A DNA stretch of 64,000 bases from an uncultured Bacteroidota bacterium (GTDB lineage: Bacteria > Bacteroidota > Bacteroidia > Flavobacteriales > Flavobacteriaceae). Each line of letters begins with the position of its first letter. Within the stretch, counting starts at the first letter, position 1. This document shows positions 10,097-19,372 of this stretch, in pieces. Both the position numbers and the translations under genes were made by a program. The stretch spans positions 62,001-126,000 of the forward strand of contig CACMUP010000002.1 of the NCBI GenBank assembly GCA_902616905.1, in the 5' to 3' direction. The notes beneath the pieces were generated by a model. That model saw only the letters and a list, made by a program, of their open reading frames with translations, made no database searches and was not told the origin of the DNA.

Positions 10097-10750
10097 CTAA
10101 TTTAAATGGTGAAATAGTGCAATAAAAATAAATCCTAAAGGCACTACAACAGAAAAAAATGTAGTAAAAGATTTTATTGTTTTTGAATATTTATTATTTA
10201 TTCCCATAGATTGAAAAGATGAAGCGAAACCATGTACGAGATGAAGGCTTAAAAAAATAAAAGATAATGCATAAATAGCTACACGAAAAGGGCTATGAAA
10301 TTTGTGAACTAATTCTCCAAAATAACGATTTGGATCTAATGGTAAAACTTCAACATATTTATAATTCATTTCAGGAACCCAAAAATCGTAAAAGTGTAAT
10401 CCTAAAAAAGATAAAATAACAATCCCTGAGTAAATCATATTTCTTGACATCCATGATGCATTTGCGCTCCCCTTGTAGCTTGAATATTTTATTTTACGCG
10501 ATTTAGAATTTTGAAGTTCTAATACAAACCCCATAATAAAATGAAAAAGAACACCAAAAATTAAGATAGGTTGTAGAATAAATTGTACAATTGGATTATT
10601 ACCCATAAAATGGGACACTTCATTAAAAAGATTCTCACTAAATACCGAAAGAATATTTATACTGAAATGTTGAGTCAAAAAAAGCACTAAAAAAATCCCT
10701 GAGAGTGCCATCGCTACTTTTCTTCCTATAGAGGAGGCAGTTAAAGTCAT
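10097..10750 (-). CDS. sdhC: Succinate dehydrogenase cytochrome b subunit
   Basis: A 217-residue membrane anchor with about five hydrophobic segments and conserved histidines ([52 protein letters not shown]) that should bind two haem b groups and form the quinone pocket. This single-polypeptide anchor is the usual partner in Bacteroidota, and no separate sdhD is present. It is the first gene of the operon. The promoter should lie in 10751-10947, which also serves the divergent peptidase. Confidence 0.93.
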   Translation of the reverse strand: MTLTASSIGRKVAMALSGIFLVLFLTQHFSINILSVFSENLFNEVSHFMGNNPIVQFILQPILIFGVLFHFIMGFVLELQNSKSRKIKYSSYKGSANASWMSRNMIYSGIVILSFLGLHFYDFWVPEMNYKYVEVLPLDPNRYFGELVHKFHSPFRVAIYALSFIFLSLHLVHGFASSFQSMGINNKYSKTIKSFTTFFSVVVPLGFIFIALFHHLN

Positions 10751-10950
10751 AAAAAATCAATTTGTATTACAAAATTAAGGTATAATGCTGTTGTAGCAAC
10801 CCTGTTTCATTAGAATTTTTAAATTTTTAAATATAAAAACTATGTATTTTAACTTTTGTTTAATTTTTACTATAATTATCTAGTTAAAATGTTAAATAGA
10901 TTAAACAAAAATCAAGATTTTAAAACCTTTATCTTCGTAAAAAGTTATTG

Positions 10951-12240
10951 ATGAAATATAAACCACTTTCAAAATCGTTTTACAAAAATACCCGTAAGTT
11001 ATTTATGGCTGAAATGGAGCCCAACAGCATTGCAATTTTTAACTCTAATGATATTTATCCTATTAGTGCTGATAGTGTTATGCCATTCGAACAACATAGG
11101 GATTTATTTTATCTATCTGGAATAGATCAAGAGGAGAGCATAATAATTTTATTTCCAGATGCTATTAATCCAAAACATAAAGAGATAGCTTTTGTAAAAA
11201 AAACAAATTCACATATTGCAATTTGGGAAGGACCAAAACTGAATAAAGAAGAAACGTACAAAATTAGTGGTATTAAAACTGTTTATTGGCTAGAAGATTT
11301 TAAAAATATTTTTCAAGAGTTAAGTACACAATGCAATAAATTTTATTTTAATACAAATGAACATTATCGTCAAGCTGTAGAAACAGAAACTAGAGAAGAC
11401 CGATTTATTAAATGGTGTAAAAATCAATATCCTGCACACAATGTTGCGAAAAGTAATCCTATTCTTCAAAAGTTAAGATCAGTAAAAGATGATCAGGAAA
11501 TTATTCAAATTAAAAAGGCATGCGATATTTCTGAAAATGCTTTAAGAAGAGTTTTATCTTTTTTAAAACCCGGTGTTTGGGAATATGAAATAGAGGCTGA
11601 ATTAGTTCATGAATGCATCAAAAATAGATCAAGGGGATTTGCTTATCAGCCAATTATTGCATCTGGAATCAACTCTAACATATTGCATTATACATTAAAT
11701 AATAAAAAATGTAAATCTGGTGAATTAGTTTTAATTGATGTAGCTGCAGAGTATGGTAATTATTCAGCAGATATTACTAGAACTTTTCCTGTTTCTGGAA
11801 TTTATACTGAGCGTCAAAAAAAGGTCTACAATGCAGTTTTAAATGTAAAAAATGAAGCAACCAAGCTTCTTGTCCCTGGAACACTTTGGAAAGAATATCA
11901 TATAGAGGTAGGAAAGATAATGACATCAGAGCTAATTAATATTGGGCTTTTAGATAAATCCGATATTAAAAATCAAGATCCCAAGTCCCCAGCATATAAA
12001 AAATACTTTATGCATGGCACCTCTCACCATCTTGGCTTAAATACACATGATTATGGCCTTTTAAATTTACCTATGGAATCACAAATGGTATTTACCGTTG
12101 AACCTGGTATATATATCCCAGAAGAAGGTTTTGGTATTCGTTTAGAGGATGATGTTGTTATACAAAGTAATGGGGAACCTATTAATCTTTCAAAAAACAT
12201 TCCTATTGAAATAGACGAAATTGAGAGTCTAATGAATTGA
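10951..12240 (+). CDS. pepP: Aminopeptidase P-like M24 metallopeptidase
   Basis: A 429-residue cytosolic peptidase predicted to remove N-terminal residues before proline. The N-terminal AMP_N domain (about 1-150) is followed by the pita-bread catalytic domain. The dimetal ligands are visible: Asp in LVLIDVAAEYGNY and SADITRTF, His in HGTSHHLGLNTHD, Glu in FTVEPGIYIPEEGFG and Glu in RLEDDVV. The ATG at 10951 is chosen over the TTG one codon upstream. It is divergent from sdhC, with a 200-bp shared control region. Confidence 0.9.
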   Translation: MKYKPLSKSFYKNTRKLFMAEMEPNSIAIFNSNDIYPISADSVMPFEQHRDLFYLSGIDQEESIIILFPDAINPKHKEIAFVKKTNSHIAIWEGPKLNKEETYKISGIKTVYWLEDFKNIFQELSTQCNKFYFNTNEHYRQAVETETREDRFIKWCKNQYPAHNVAKSNPILQKLRSVKDDQEIIQIKKACDISENALRRVLSFLKPGVWEYEIEAELVHECIKNRSRGFAYQPIIASGINSNILHYTLNNKKCKSGELVLIDVAAEYGNYSADITRTFPVSGIYTERQKKVYNAVLNVKNEATKLLVPGTLWKEYHIEVGKIMTSELINIGLLDKSDIKNQDPKSPAYKKYFMHGTSHHLGLNTHDYGLLNLPMESQMVFTVEPGIYIPEEGFGIRLEDDVVIQSNGEPINLSKNIPIEIDEIESLMN

Positions 12241-12285
12241 TAAGCGATTTTTGAAAATTGATTTTTTATTCACTAGTTTTTATGC

Positions 12286-13497
12286 TCAAACAGAAACCGT
12301 TTTATCATTTCCTCTTTGCCAAAAATAAAGTATAGTGAAAAGAATAATTAAAATTCCAGGAAAAGATATCATGTAAGTTAATGTTTGTTGTCCAGCTGCA
12401 AGTTCAAGTTCTGTACCTGTTAAGCCCAATGAGCTTTGAACTTCTCGAGAATTATCAATCCACGATCCTATTATGGGTTGAAAAATAGAAGTAGAAAACA
12501 TACCCATCCCACCAACAATTGACATTCCTAAAGCTCCACTTTCAGGGATTTTTTCTGCTACAAAACCAATCATATTTGGCCAAAAATAACAAATGCCTAG
12601 TGCAAAGAAAATAGCAGCAATGTATACCATTCCACCTGTTTGGGTACTAAATAAAAATATTCCTACGGCACCCAAAACTGCAGAACCTAAAAGAACACCT
12701 GTTTGGTCAAATTTGTGCACTATTTCTCCACCGAAATATCTCCCTACAGCCATTAATCCAGTTATCAGAGCCAATATTACCATTGGTTGTGCTCCACTAT
12801 TTGCCATGATCAAACTTGTCCATTGCTGAGGACCAAATTCTGAAATTGCTGTAAGAGCCATACAAACAAGAATAAATATATAAATAGGTGAAGCCATCGC
12901 TTTGAGATTTTCTGAAACAGAAGTAGCTGCTTTTACTTTAGGCCTTGGAAATTCCTGCCCTAGAAATAAATATGCATATATAATTGTTGGAATCATAATA
13001 ATCCAAATTTGTGATTGCCATCCCAAATTAGCTTTAGTCATAAACAAAGAAACTAAACTTCCCAGGACTATTCCGCCAGGAAACCACATATGAAATCTAT
13101 TAAGCAAAGTATTCATCTTTTTACCTTCGTAAGCATCTGCAATCATTGGATTACATGCCGCTTCAGTACAACCATTACCAATTCCAATCAATAATGTGGA
13201 TAAAAGTAATCCAGTGTAACCCCCAGAATAAATAGTAAGAATGATGCCTAAGGTATGTGTTAAAAAAGCGAACTGCATTATTCTTTTTGCCCCTATGCTG
13301 TGATAAAAAAGACCTCCTAAAATCATTGAAATTGGAAATCCTAAAAACCACATTGAATTAATAAATCCTAGTTGTTTACCATCTAAAAGGAATTCTTCAC
13401 CAAGTTGTGGTAATATCCCTGCTCTGATACTAAAAGAAAATGCTGTTGTTATCAAAGCAAAACAACTACCGTAAAATAATCTATTCGAATTTGTCAT
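12286..13497 (-). CDS. MFS transporter (sugar- or nucleoside-porter-like)
   Basis: A 403-residue major facilitator carrier with about 12 hydrophobic helices. The start is taken as the ATG at 13497 (MTNSNRLFYGSC), because the extension upstream is polar and unlike MFS N-termini. Helix 2-3 contains GGLFYHSIGAKRIM, the usual short MFS loop motif, and MIADAYEGKKMNTLLNRFHMWFPGG resembles the loop of FucP/NHS-type sugar porters. The substrate is not evident. It follows the Feo operon on the same strand, 91 bp after the small Cys-rich gene, but need not belong to it. Confidence 0.85.
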   Translation of the reverse strand: MTNSNRLFYGSCFALITTAFSFSIRAGILPQLGEEFLLDGKQLGFINSMWFLGFPISMILGGLFYHSIGAKRIMQFAFLTHTLGIILTIYSGGYTGLLLSTLLIGIGNGCTEAACNPMIADAYEGKKMNTLLNRFHMWFPGGIVLGSLVSLFMTKANLGWQSQIWIIMIPTIIYAYLFLGQEFPRPKVKAATSVSENLKAMASPIYIFILVCMALTAISEFGPQQWTSLIMANSGAQPMVILALITGLMAVGRYFGGEIVHKFDQTGVLLGSAVLGAVGIFLFSTQTGGMVYIAAIFFALGICYFWPNMIGFVAEKIPESGALGMSIVGGMGMFSTSIFQPIIGSWIDNSREVQSSLGLTGTELELAAGQQTLTYMISFPGILIILFTILYFWQRGNDKTVSV

Positions 13498-13588
13498 TAT
13501 AAGTTTTATTTCAATTTGTTCCTTAAAGATATAGGATTTTATAAAACAGTAGCAAATGAAATTATTTAAATTAGAATCCAATCAAAAT

Positions 13589-13720
13589 TTAATGACAATT
13601 ACAATCAGTATCACAATTGTTATTATTTGAAGATTTACCCTTAAATATAAACTTTCGAAATAAGAAATATAAAGCTCCAACTCCTGAAATAACAACCAAT
13701 ATAATTTGAAATATTTCCAT
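13589..13720 (-). CDS. FeoB-associated Cys-rich membrane protein (43 aa)
   Basis: A 43-codon gene that begins one base after the feoB stop. The product has one N-terminal transmembrane helix (FQIILVVISGVGALYFLF), a basic segment and a Cys-rich tail CDTDCNCH. This matches the small FeoB-associated Cys-rich proteins that follow feoB in many bacteria and plays the FeoC position in the operon. The tail could hold Fe2+ at the exit of the channel; that is inference. Translational linkage to feoB is expected from the spacing. Confidence 0.82.
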   Translation of the reverse strand: MEIFQIILVVISGVGALYFLFRKFIFKGKSSNNNNCDTDCNCH

Positions 13721-13721
13721 C

Positions 13722-15812
13722 TTAGGATAAAATTTGATAAGACAATAATGAAATTAAATAAGCTATAAGTGTCATTGAAAAAAATTGAATCGCAGGCCAC
13801 TTCCATGTGTTTGTTTCTTTTTTTACAACAGCAACTGTACTCATACATTGCAAAGCAAAAGCATAAAATAACATTAATGAAACACCAGTGGCAAAATTAA
13901 AAACAGGTTTTCCGTCTTTTCTTATTTCTGAAGCCATTTTATTCTTTATAGTTTCTACTTTATCATTCTGAACATTATATATAGTTGCAAGTGTTCCTAC
14001 AAAAACCTCTCTAGCTGCAAATGAACTAATAAGTGCTATTCCAATTTTCCAATCGTAACCCAAAGGAGATATAATAGGTTCAATTAATTTTCCCATTTTT
14101 CCAACATAAGAATTTTCTAATTTGAAAGAGTTTATTTTAGTTTCAAGTTCTATTTGATTTAAACTTGGGTATGTCTGTTTTACTATATTTTCAGCCTCAT
14201 TAAATTCCCTCCCAGGACCAAATGATGCTAAAATCCACAATAAAATTGAAATTGCTAAAATTATTTTACCTGCTTCTGTCACAAAACTTTTTGTTTTTTC
14301 CCAAACTGTAAGCCCAATATTTTTAATCAAAGGGAATTTATAATTAGGCATTTCCACAACAAAATAACTCTTGAATTTCATTTTTAAAATTTTACTATAC
14401 AAAAATGAAGATAACAGTGCCATTATAAAACCAGATAAATACAATAACATTAATGCAAGTCCTTTGAAACTAAAACCTAAAACAGAACCAACTGGTATAA
14501 CTAAAGCTATTAAAATTGAATATACCGGCAGTCTCGCAGAACATGTCATAAAAGGTGTAACCAAAATAGTTATTAACCTTTCCTTCCAATTTTCTATATT
14601 TCTAGTTGCCAATATAGCAGGAATTGCACAGGCTGTTCCTGAAATTATTGGAACCACGCTTTTCCCACTTAGTCCAAAACGTCTTAATCCACGATCCATA
14701 AGAAATACAACACGACTCATGTAACCCGTCTCCTCAAGGATTGATAAAAAAAGAAATAAAAATGCAATTTGAGGAATAAAAATTGCTATGCCTCCAAGTC
14801 CAGGAATAATACCCTCAGTCAAAAGATCAGTAAAAACACCTGGAGCTAGTTTTTCTATTAAGATATTACTTAAATAAACAAAACTTCCATCAATGAAATC
14901 CATGGGAATTGTACTCCAACTAAAAATAGATTGAAAAATAATCATAAGTATTGCAAAAAATATTATGTAACCCCAAAAATTATGAATCAATACTCTATCT
15001 AAACGATTTCTGAAATCTTTTGCTTTTTTGTAATCTACTTTGAGTCCTTGTTTTAATATATTATTGATATGTTGGTATCTTTTTATTGTTTCTTTTTGCT
15101 GAATTCTTTTTAACGATGAGGGTGATTCGGTCTTTAACCCTGAAGTAATGGATACATTATTTCTTTCAATGTTACTATAATTAATATCCTGTGTAATTAC
15201 AAGCCATAATTTATATAATTGTTGATCTGGAAAAGTTTTCTCCAGATTATTAAAATAAGTCTTGTTGATTGATTTCAATGAAATTAATGGTTTGGTCGGT
15301 AATCGCCTGTAATTAATTATTAATTTTTTTAATTCATCTAAACCCTCATTGTTACGTGCACTTACCAAAGCAATTTTTGTTTCAAATTTTTCTTCTAATA
15401 ATGGAATGTTTAATGAAATTCCTTTTGGGCTCATTAAATCAGACATATTGATAACTAATAATGTAGGTATACCTAAATCCTTTAATTGGGTAAACAAAAG
15501 AAGATTTCTCTTTAAATTTTCTACATCAGCAATAAGAACCGCAACATCTGGATAATCTTTATTTTTTTTGTTTAGTAATAGATTAATAACAATACTTTCA
15601 TCTATCGAAGAGGCATTCAAACTATATGTCCCTGGAAGGTCAATTATATATCCTTTATTTATCCTATCAAGTTTACATATCCCCTCTTTTTTTTCGACCG
15701 TAACACCTGGATAGTTACCAACTTTTTGAGATAAACCTGTTAAAGCATTAAAAATGGAAGTCTTTCCTGTATTTGGGTTGCCTATCAAGGCAATATTTAT
15801 GGATTTACTCAT
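13722..15812 (-). CDS. feoB: Ferrous iron transport protein B
   Basis: A 696-residue Fe2+ transporter. The N-terminal G domain shows G1 GNPNTGKTSIFNALTG, G3 IDLPGTYSL and G4 VINMSDLM. About eight to ten hydrophobic segments follow, with the two Gate motifs around IPQIAFLFLFLSILEETGYMSR and SFAAREVFVGTLA and the Cys-containing SGTACAIPAI and VTPFMTCSARLPVY. Length is normal. Its ATG overlaps the feoA stop by 4 bp (ATGA), and the small Cys-rich gene follows directly, so feoA-feoB-small gene form one operon, probably iron-regulated. No clear Fur box could be picked out by eye. Confidence 0.96.
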   Translation of the reverse strand: MSKSINIALIGNPNTGKTSIFNALTGLSQKVGNYPGVTVEKKEGICKLDRINKGYIIDLPGTYSLNASSIDESIVINLLLNKKNKDYPDVAVLIADVENLKRNLLLFTQLKDLGIPTLLVINMSDLMSPKGISLNIPLLEEKFETKIALVSARNNEGLDELKKLIINYRRLPTKPLISLKSINKTYFNNLEKTFPDQQLYKLWLVITQDINYSNIERNNVSITSGLKTESPSSLKRIQQKETIKRYQHINNILKQGLKVDYKKAKDFRNRLDRVLIHNFWGYIIFFAILMIIFQSIFSWSTIPMDFIDGSFVYLSNILIEKLAPGVFTDLLTEGIIPGLGGIAIFIPQIAFLFLFLSILEETGYMSRVVFLMDRGLRRFGLSGKSVVPIISGTACAIPAILATRNIENWKERLITILVTPFMTCSARLPVYSILIALVIPVGSVLGFSFKGLALMLLYLSGFIMALLSSFLYSKILKMKFKSYFVVEMPNYKFPLIKNIGLTVWEKTKSFVTEAGKIILAISILLWILASFGPGREFNEAENIVKQTYPSLNQIELETKINSFKLENSYVGKMGKLIEPIISPLGYDWKIGIALISSFAAREVFVGTLATIYNVQNDKVETIKNKMASEIRKDGKPVFNFATGVSLMLFYAFALQCMSTVAVVKKETNTWKWPAIQFFSMTLIAYLISLLSYQILS

Positions 15813-16042
15813 ATTTTAATTTCTCGTCTCACAAAAATTTCTTTTGCAGTTTCTCGACGAATTGCCAAGTATGACTCATCTATTTTTATATATAAAGGGT
15901 CATTTAGAAAAGCTTTATGAATCAATTCAACTGAGCTTCCAGGCAAACACCCCATTTCTATTAACTTGAATGGCAGATTTTTGGTTTCAAATACTTCTAT
16001 AATTGCTTTTTCTCCAGTCTTAAGCTCATCCAATGTAACCAT
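15809..16042 (-). CDS. feoA: Ferrous iron transport protein A
   Basis: A 77-residue SH3-like cytosolic protein that helps FeoB. The sequence LDELKTGEKAIIEVF, followed by LIEMGCLPGSSVELIHKAFL and YLAIRRETAKEIFV, is the classic FeoA fold. It is the first gene of the Feo operon and overlaps feoB by 4 bp. Confidence 0.92.
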   Translation of the reverse strand: MVTLDELKTGEKAIIEVFETKNLPFKLIEMGCLPGSSVELIHKAFLNDPLYIKIDESYLAIRRETAKEIFVRREIKI

Positions 16043-16108
16043 TATTTAGAATGATTTTAAAAATCAAAAGTAGGAAATTAGTTTTTGTTATTCTTAATGT
16101 TGAAAAAA

Positions 16109-16786
16109 TTAGGGATAAGGATATTCCTTTTGGAGTGTTTTAATATCTAAAAGTAATGTCTCCATAGCTAAAGTATTAGTGCCATCATAAAATCCTCGAA
16201 TACGTTTATCTGGATCTACCAATACAAAATTTTCCGTGTGAATCATATCATGTGGCCCTCCATCACCATCATTTTTTGCAGCTAAAAAAGATTTTCTAGC
16301 TAAATTATATATAAGTTTTTTATCTCCTGTTAAAAGATTCCATTTGGAGTCTAATACCCCTTTTTCAACGGCATATCTTTTAAGCTGAGCTACTGAATCA
16401 ATTTTTGGTGTTACACTGAAAGAGACCAGTTGAATTTGATTGTCATCTATCAAAGCTTCTTGAACTAATCCCATATTTTGAGTCATTTTAGGGCATATAC
16501 TTGGACATGTTGTGAAAAAAAAATCTGCAACATAAATTTTATTCTGATAAACTTTTTCTGTTATAGTTTCCCCATTTTGATTGATTAGTGAAAAGGGTGC
16601 AATCTTATGATACTTTTTTACATGTTGGATACTATTATCCACTAATTCGTAATTGACCATGGCTGGCTGATATATTGGCAGCTTGTCATCTATTTTTAAA
16701 GCATTGTAAAAAAGAATTAATATTACTAGGGAGCTAACAAAAAATATTGTTAAAAATATTTTGTAGCGATTAAAAAACATCTTCAT
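16109..16786 (-). CDS. SCO1/SenC family protein
   Basis: A 225-residue membrane-anchored thioredoxin-fold protein. One N-terminal helix (about 8-27) is followed by the periplasmic domain with the copper-binding CxxxC motif in FFFTTCPSICPKM and the conserved downstream His in GGPHDMIHTENF. These proteins deliver copper to the CuA centre of cytochrome c oxidase or act as thiol reductants. Upstream of feoA on the same strand, 66 bp away, but a functional link to iron uptake is not implied. Confidence 0.92.
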   Translation of the reverse strand: MKMFFNRYKIFLTIFFVSSLVILILFYNALKIDDKLPIYQPAMVNYELVDNSIQHVKKYHKIAPFSLINQNGETITEKVYQNKIYVADFFFTTCPSICPKMTQNMGLVQEALIDDNQIQLVSFSVTPKIDSVAQLKRYAVEKGVLDSKWNLLTGDKKLIYNLARKSFLAAKNDGDGGPHDMIHTENFVLVDPDKRIRGFYDGTNTLAMETLLLDIKTLQKEYPYP

Positions 16787-16922
16787 AAATCCAAACTCTG
16801 TACAAATTTATATCATTTAATTTGAAACTATAATATACTGATTAAAAGAATTGCAAATTATAAAACTTAGATTTTTATTATGAACTCTTAAACACTATTT
16901 TTGCTGCAACAAAAAAATTATT

Positions 16923-18239
16923 ATGAGTCCATTTGTGGTAAAAACTATTCAATTGCTTATGAGCCTTTCACTTTTAATAATTCTTCATGAGCTTGGCCAC
17001 TTTATTCCTGCACGAATATTCAAGACAAGAGTAGAAAAATTTTTCCTTTTTTTTGATGTAAAATTTGCATTAATCAAAAAGAAAATAGGTGAAACGACCT
17101 ATGGTATTGGTTGGCTTCCTTTAGGAGGTTATGTTAAAATTTCGGGTATGATAGACGAAAGCATGGACAAGGAACAAATGCTACAACCTGCAAAACCATG
17201 GGAATTTAGATCAAAGCCGGCCTGGCAAAGGTTAATTATTATGTTGGGGGGTGTTACAGTTAATTTAGTACTAGGTTTTTTAATTTATATGATGATTCTT
17301 TTTGTTTGGGGGAAGTATACTCTTTCTTCAGATGATTTACCTCTTGGACTAAATCCGTCACCAGTAGTTGCTGAACTAGGATTTCAGTCGGGAGATCAAA
17401 TTTTAAATGTAAATGGAAAACCATTAGAAAATGTTTTAGAAATAAATAAATATTTTTTGTTGAGAGAAATAAATGAAGTTTCGGTAAAAAGAAAAACAGG
17501 TGAATTAACTACTATTTCTATTCCCAAAAATATTGGTAATCGGATGTTTGAATCTGGAGAAATGTTCCCATTCTCTCCTGTTTTTCCTGCAATTTTAGAT
17601 AGTGTAGTACCAGGTTCACCTGCAGGCTTAAACGGTTTAAAACCAGGTGACAAAATTCTTTATGTTAATGGCGCTAGTATAGAGGATTGGGATGATTTTA
17701 AAGAAAATATGTCTGAAAAATCAAAAAAAATTAACTTAGTAATAGATCGTGATAATAAATCATTGAATTTTGAAATAGTAACTTCAGAAAACGGAACTTT
17801 GGGAGTATATCCAAAATCAGATTTCTTCAATTTTAACCTTAAAACTTTAAATTTTGGTGAAAGTATTATTGAAGGTTTTGATTATGGTTATTGGACACTT
17901 AGAGATTATATCGCTCAATTTAAATATATTTTTACTAAAAAAGGTGCCTCACAACTAGGAGGATTCGGAGCTATTGGAAACATGTTTCCTGGTCAATGGA
18001 ATTGGAAAGGATTTTGGTCAAGTACAGCATTAATTTCAATAATACTTGCTTTTATGAATATTTTACCAATACCGGCACTGGATGGAGGGCATGTAATGTT
18101 TCTTTTTTATGAAATTATTACTGGTCGAAAACCAAACGATAAGTTTTTAGAATATGCACAAATGTTTGGTTTTTTATTACTTATAACTCTCGTAATATAT
18201 GCAAATGGTAATGATATATATAGAGCTCTCTTTAATTAA
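16923..18239 (+). CDS. rseP: RIP site-2 metalloprotease RseP
   Basis: A 438-residue intramembrane zinc protease. The catalytic HELGH lies in the first helix (LIILHELGHFIPA), two PDZ modules follow (around SPVVAELGFQSGDQILNVNG and PGSPAGLNGLKPGDKILYVNG), and the third ligand motif MNILPIPALDGGHV is near the C-terminus. It cleaves membrane-embedded anti-sigma factors or leftover signal peptides. It stands alone on the plus strand and its end overlaps the convergent SOUL gene by 8 bp. Confidence 0.95.
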   Translation: MSPFVVKTIQLLMSLSLLIILHELGHFIPARIFKTRVEKFFLFFDVKFALIKKKIGETTYGIGWLPLGGYVKISGMIDESMDKEQMLQPAKPWEFRSKPAWQRLIIMLGGVTVNLVLGFLIYMMILFVWGKYTLSSDDLPLGLNPSPVVAELGFQSGDQILNVNGKPLENVLEINKYFLLREINEVSVKRKTGELTTISIPKNIGNRMFESGEMFPFSPVFPAILDSVVPGSPAGLNGLKPGDKILYVNGASIEDWDDFKENMSEKSKKINLVIDRDNKSLNFEIVTSENGTLGVYPKSDFFNFNLKTLNFGESIIEGFDYGYWTLRDYIAQFKYIFTKKGASQLGGFGAIGNMFPGQWNWKGFWSSTALISIILAFMNILPIPALDGGHVMFLFYEIITGRKPNDKFLEYAQMFGFLLLITLVIYANGNDIYRALFN

Positions 18240-18795
18240 TTTTAATGTTTTTTTTCTGCTTTGAAATTTTAAACAATATTTCATTCCTTCTATTAAACAT
18301 TTTATAAGGTGAATTATAAACTAATAAAATAGGTTCACCAACAGTCTGAATATTATTTTCTTTTGCAATTCTTTTTAACTCGTTTGAAATTTTATTTTTT
18401 ATTGATTGAAGTGCATAACCTCCAAATTTCAAAGCCAAATAATAATCTGGATTTGATTCATACACTAATACTTCTGAGGACAAAGACATGGGTGTGTTTT
18501 TATTATTATACGAACGAGGTAAAATAAACTCCATGACTTCAATATTTTCCTCCTTTTTTAAATACACAGGAGTAGTCATTGCTATTTTTTTATTTTTTTC
18601 GTTTTTTCCCGAAATATATCCAAATAAGTTTGCAAAACCATTTTCTCTAGTTGACTTAATTCTCATAACAGCTGGATAATAACGAATCTCAGCTTTGTCA
18701 ATTGTTTCAATTATATCATAATTTTGAGTTTGGTATTGGGAAGTCATGTTGTTAAAAAAATTAACGCATATTAAGAAGAACATTACTTTTTTCAC
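18232..18795 (-). CDS. SOUL family haem-binding protein
   Basis: A 187-residue protein with a possible signal peptide (VMFFLICVNFFNNMTSQ). It has the SOUL/HBP pattern: YDIIETIDKAEIRYYPAVMRIKS at the start, ANLFGYISGKNEKNKKIAMTTPVYLK in the middle and the ALKFGGYALQSIKNKISNELKR strand-helix. Such proteins bind haem or tetrapyrroles; the bacterial role is not settled. It is the last core gene before the tRNA-Asn fragment that marks the island boundary. Confidence 0.85.
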   Translation of the reverse strand: MKKVMFFLICVNFFNNMTSQYQTQNYDIIETIDKAEIRYYPAVMRIKSTRENGFANLFGYISGKNEKNKKIAMTTPVYLKKEENIEVMEFILPRSYNNKNTPMSLSSEVLVYESNPDYYLALKFGGYALQSIKNKISNELKRIAKENNIQTVGEPILLVYNSPYKMFNRRNEILFKISKQKKNIKIN

Positions 18796-18939
18796 AAGAT
18801 CTAATATATTAGTTAACCTAAATTGTACTATGCCAAAATAAATACTTTTATTTCGAAAAAACTTTTTAACAAAGTAAAAATATTGGTAAATATATTTTTG
18901 ATATGTTTAAATGAGTTTATATTTACAAATCCTTAACTA

Positions 18940-18983
18940 TCCTCCTTAGCTCAGTTGGTTAGAGCATCTGACTGTTAATCAGA
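18940..18983 (+). repeat. 5'-half fragment of tRNA-Asn; left boundary of island I
   Basis: Forty-four bases are identical to the first 44 bases (acceptor 5' strand through anticodon loop and start of the anticodon 3' stem) of the intact tRNA-Asn at 25459-25502. Identity stops abruptly on both sides. The fragment cannot fold into a tRNA. The simplest reading is the native 5' half left behind when an element that carried its own copy of the 5' half integrated by crossover in the anticodon region. Confidence 0.88.
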
Positions 18984-19138
18984 TTCCCCACTTAAATACA
19001 CATAATTTTCTTTGACCTTTTATACTCTATAAACCCCTTTTAATAGTGACAAAAGGATATTTATAGTCAGATTCTTGTATCTATTTGTATAGTTTTGTTT
19101 GTGATTTTTGCAATTTTGATTGTGATTTTATTATAAAT
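18984..19138. promoter_or_regulatory. Putative integrase arm-type sites of island I (left end)
   Basis: This stretch between the tRNA fragment and the integrase remnant holds two motifs that recur at the other end of island I: AACCCCTTTTAATAGTGACA at 19032-19051 (18 of 20 match 25438-25457) and TTTTGATTGTGATTTT at 19114-19129 (identical to 25383-25398). The core TTGTGATTTT is also present at 19099-19108. Paired short repeats flanking an att core, next to an integrase start, are the layout expected of recombinase arm-binding sites. Confidence 0.6.
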
Positions 19139-19334
19139 ATGGTTCTGTCAAAATTCAACTTTAATTTTTATCTGGATATAAGAAAACCTCTTAAAAGTGG
19201 ACTGTATTCTATTAAGGTAAATTGTTATGATGGAGATGAGAAAAGAACTATGAATTTCACTATTAAAAAAAAGTAGATGGAATAGAGATATCTTTCTTTT
19301 GAGAGAAAATTATTTGGCTAGATATCAATATTAA
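19139..19334 (+). pseudogene. 5' remnant of a tyrosine-recombinase gene
   Basis: From ATG 19139 the product SKFNFNFYLDIRKPLKSG followed by LYSIKVNCYDGDEKRTMNFT resembles the N-terminal arm-DNA-binding domain of Bacteroidota phage-type integrases. The frame stops at 19276 after an A8 run. A shift at that run continues as KSRWNRDIFLLRENYLARYQY and stops at 19334. No SAM-like core or catalytic domain follows, so at most about 65 residues of a ~400-residue protein remain. Its position immediately inside the tRNA fragment supports an ancestral role as the integrase of island I. Confidence 0.6.
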
Positions 19335-19372
19335 TAAAATTGTTTTTAAAATTTGAATTTTTTTCATGAGGT

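Noticed and set aside
13582-13848. 88-codon minus-strand ORF across the feoB 3' end
   Set aside because: Another frame of feoB and its small partner; the 43-codon Cys-rich frame is the real gene here.
14371-14724. 117-codon plus-strand ORF within feoB
   Set aside because: Antisense shadow of conserved transmembrane coding sequence.
18940-18983. Functional tRNA or tRNA-like RNA
   Set aside because: Only the 5' 44 bases are present and the following sequence cannot complete the T-arm or acceptor stem.
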